Positions 62,395 to 64,000 of a DNA stretch of 64,000 nucleotides are shown here, piece by piece. The first letter of the stretch is position 1. Each line of letters begins with the position of its first letter. The notes under the pieces are model-generated. The model searched no databases and was not told where the DNA came from. It was given only the letters and a program-made list of their open reading frames with translations. This DNA is from Candidatus Intricatilinea gracilis. GTDB taxonomy: Bacteria; Pseudomonadota; Gammaproteobacteria; Burkholderiales; Burkholderiaceae_C. A program made the position numbers and the translations under genes. The DNA is taken from NCBI GenBank assembly GCA_016702605.1, contig JADJDQ010000003.1, positions 423,501 to 487,500 on the forward strand. The letters are read 5' to 3'.

Positions 62395-62568
62395 GTGCAC
62401 TCAACTCGCCGACCGATGGGGCGTCGGCGCGTCCGGCTACTTGCAGCAGATCATGCAAACAGGCGATTGCGAGCGTATGGTCGACATCGGGTTGTGCAAG
62501 CACTCAGCCTGATCCACCCACATCGGGCCAAGAGCAAGAGTGCTGCACCGGCAACAGGAGTAGCTGTC

Positions 62569-62880
62569 ATGAACGACTTCACCGCCAATCAAAGAGACAA
62601 GTTGTTGAACGAGCTGCGCATGGTGGTGGCCGACGCCGAAGAGATGCTCAAGGCCACGATCGACCATGCGGCGCCGGGCGCGGCCGAGGCGCGCGGGCGC
62701 TTGCAGGCGCGCTTGAACCAGGCGCGTGAGCGCATCGGCCACTGGCAGGAGACGGCGGTCGAACGCGCCAAGGAAGCCGGCAAGGCCACCGACACCTACG
62801 TACACGAGCACCCCTGGAAGGCCATCGGCATCGCCGGTGCCGTAGGTGTACTGCTGGGTGCGCTGATCTCACGCAAGTGA
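62569..62880 (+). CDS. DUF883 family protein (ElaB/YqjD-like), ribosome/membrane-associated
   Basis: A 103-residue protein with a long amphipathic N-terminal helix (NQRDKLLNELRMVVADAEEM) and a C-terminal membrane anchor with the family motif PWKAIGIAGAVGVLLGALIS. ElaB/YqjD proteins anchor to the inner membrane and may bind ribosomes in stationary phase. AGGAG lies eight bases before ATG 62569. It begins a three-gene set with YqjE- and YqjK-like proteins (four-base gap to the next), as in E. coli yqjD-yqjE-yqjK. Confidence 0.9.
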   Translation: MNDFTANQRDKLLNELRMVVADAEEMLKATIDHAAPGAAEARGRLQARLNQARERIGHWQETAVERAKEAGKATDTYVHEHPWKAIGIAGAVGVLLGALISRK

Positions 62881-62884
62881 GGCG

Positions 62885-63274
62885 ATGGACTCCAGCCCAT
62901 CCACCGGACTGCTGACTCGCCTGCAAGGCATTGCCGCGCTTGGGCTGGAGCTTCTGCAGACGCGCCTCGAGCTGATCGGCAACGAGTTGCAGATCGAGGT
63001 GCTGCTGGCTTTCGACGCCCTGGTGCGCGGCGCAGCCGGCCTGTTGATGTTGATCTTCGGCGTGTTCTTTCTGACCACCTTCCTGGTCGCGCTGGTCTGG
63101 GACAGTTACCGCCTGCTGGCTCTGGCTGCGGCGGCCACCTTGTTCATCGGGGTAGGAGGCCTGTTCCTGATGGAGGCACGGCGCCGCCTGCAACGTGTGG
63201 GCAACGTGTTTGCGGCGAGTCTGGCCGAGCTGAAGCGCGACCGCGAGCAGTTCATCGGCAAACCGCCCGCTTGA
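62885..63274 (+). CDS. YqjE-like inner-membrane protein (phage holin family)
   Basis: A 129-residue membrane protein with two adjacent hydrophobic helices (GAAGLLMLIFGVFFLTTFLV and LLALAAAATLFIGVGGLFLM), cytoplasmic ends and a basic tail. It belongs to the YqjE family, sometimes called a holin-like family, with no known lytic role here. It is the middle gene of the DUF883/YqjE/YqjK-like set. Confidence 0.88.
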   Translation: MDSSPSTGLLTRLQGIAALGLELLQTRLELIGNELQIEVLLAFDALVRGAAGLLMLIFGVFFLTTFLVALVWDSYRLLALAAAATLFIGVGGLFLMEARRRLQRVGNVFAASLAELKRDREQFIGKPPA

Positions 63275-63290
63275 GGTGCACGGTTTCACC

Positions 63291-63761
63291 ATGCGAAGCA
63301 CCAACGTCATGGCGTCATCGGCACCTGTCGCCGCCAGCGACGCCGACAAACAGGCGCTCTGGCCGCATCGTGACCTGCTGCTGCAGCGCCAGCAGCAGTT
63401 GCTGTTGCGCAGCGCCGAGCTGCGTGGTGAGCTGGCGTCCGAACTGCGGGCTGGTTGGCGCGGCGTCGAGACCCCGCTCGACCTGGTGCTGCGCGTGCGC
63501 AGTGTGGTGGTCGAGCTGCGCCGACGTGGCCGCGAGCTGCGTGCTCGCCACCCATGGCTGGCAGCCAGCGCCGTGTTGTGGCCGGTGCTGCTGCACCGCG
63601 TCTGGCGGCTGGTGCGGCGCCGCAAGGCGGCGGCCAAGGCCGCAGCCGACAAGCCCGGTCGCCTCGCCCGGCTGTTGCTGCTGGTGCAGTGGACGCGCCG
63701 TGCGATCAAGTTGTGGCGCCTGCTCGAGCGACCGGGCGCGCGATCACGGCCGCCCGCTTAG
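63291..63761 (+). CDS. YqjK-like protein, function unknown
   Basis: A 156-residue very basic, Arg/Leu-rich protein with a glutamine-rich N-terminal helix (RDLLLQRQQQLLLRSAELRG) and one weak hydrophobic segment (PWLAASAVLWPVLLHRVWRL). It corresponds in position to YqjK of the E. coli yqjD-E-K set. Start codons are uncertain: ATG 63291 was chosen; GTG 63276 and ATG 63309 are alternatives. Confidence 0.7.
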   Translation: MRSTNVMASSAPVAASDADKQALWPHRDLLLQRQQQLLLRSAELRGELASELRAGWRGVETPLDLVLRVRSVVVELRRRGRELRARHPWLAASAVLWPVLLHRVWRLVRRRKAAAKAAADKPGRLARLLLLVQWTRRAIKLWRLLERPGARSRPPA

Positions 63762-63802
63762 CTTTGGCTTTGGCTTTGGCTTTGGCTTTGGCTTTGGCTT
63801 TG
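63761..63802. repeat. Tandem hexamer array (GCTTTG x7)
   Basis: Seven perfect copies of GCTTTG begin at the last base of the YqjK-like stop codon. The array is strongly strand-asymmetric and would be a natural substrate for slippage. Confidence 0.95.
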
Positions 63803-63933
63803 GATTGGACGTTGGTGCATCACATCCTGCGCTGGTCGCCAAGTCCAGCCGCCCTGCCCTGTCTCGCAACAGCCGTCGATCGGTCGGCAAGATGGGCAGC
63901 GACCGAACGCGCCGACCGCCGCCATCTGCTGGA

Positions 63934-64000
63934 TCAGCAGCAGTCGTCCTTGAACAGGATGTCGAGGTTGAGCTTGCGGATCTTCACACCGTCGACCTCG
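63934..64000 (-). CDS. C-terminal end of a gene extending off the window
   Basis: The minus-strand frame ending in TGA at 63934-63936 reads EVDGVKIRKLNLDILFKDDC and a final Cys before the stop. The ending with two adjacent cysteines is distinctive, but I cannot name the family from about 21 residues. It is convergent with the DUF883/YqjE/YqjK-like set. Confidence 0.45.
   Translation of the reverse strand, partial: EVDGVKIRKLNLDILFKDDCC

Overview
The window is about 64 kb of GC-rich DNA from what looks like a betaproteobacterium of the order Burkholderiales. The basis is inference: codon use is strongly GC-biased throughout, and the block metK / two lpxL-type acyltransferases / TPR protein / dapF / DUF484 / xerC is typical of that order. 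No rRNA or tRNA gene, complete insertion sequence, phage or CRISPR array was recognised. Complete ubiU, ubiV and ubiT genes suggest that it can make ubiquinone without oxygen, as a facultative anaerobe would.

Layout. 1-4.3 kb: a partial HCCA-type isomerase, the ubiUVT operon (minus strand) with a candidate FNR site, and a divergent membrane protein. 4.3-6.5 kb: two heptamer repeat arrays in front of a B12-binding-type radical SAM gene. 6.6-12 kb: an accessory stretch with an orphan HipA-family kinase (YjjJ/HipH), methylmalonyl-CoA decarboxylase (scpB), a ParE/RelE-type toxin-antitoxin pair, a GNAT acetyltransferase and two AT-richer orphan genes. 12.3-14.4 kb: a YfcG-like glutathione transferase with glutathione reductase. 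14.6-17.7 kb: a PD40-type lipoprotein and an MFS transporter. 17.8-24.7 kb: a copper/silver efflux operon whose CusB carries a fused CusF-like domain. 24.8-26.4 kb: a chemoreceptor without a sensory domain beside a bacteriohemerythrin.

26.5-31.8 kb: a secreted orphan protein, a VF530-type protein, a LysR regulator divergent from glyoxylate carboligase (gcl), and hydroxypyruvate isomerase (hyi). 32-36.7 kb: a signalling cluster of a periplasmic binding protein, a hybrid histidine kinase, a lone Cache-type protein and a decayed chemoreceptor. 36.8-40.6 kb: a TRAP transporter and a tandem universal stress protein. 40.9-45.2 kb: a HAD phosphatase, a YcaQ-family glycosylase, and an MNT-HEPN toxin-antitoxin module lying between intact metK and a diverged second copy of the metK 3' end. 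45.7-51.8 kb: lipid A acyltransferases, TPR protein, dapF, DUF484 and xerC. 51.8-60.9 kb: an eight-gene polyol operon on the minus strand with an ABC transporter, ribitol and arabinitol dehydrogenases, an AraC regulator and a xylulokinase. 61.2-64 kb: rlmI, a DUF883/YqjE/YqjK-like envelope trio, a hexamer repeat and a partial gene.

The clearest unexplained structure is the metK locus at 43.0-44.1 kb. A 62-codon, gap-free, diverged copy of the metK C-terminus and a 47-bp perfect copy of the metK 3' end bracket the MNT-HEPN pair, as expected if a cassette once inserted at the 3' end of metK. Other points of interest are a possible two-piece hemerythrin chemoreceptor, the two orphan genes at 10.4-11.9 kb, simple-sequence tracts (heptamers, 17 G, hexamers) in regulatory positions, and a XerC with a long low-complexity insert.
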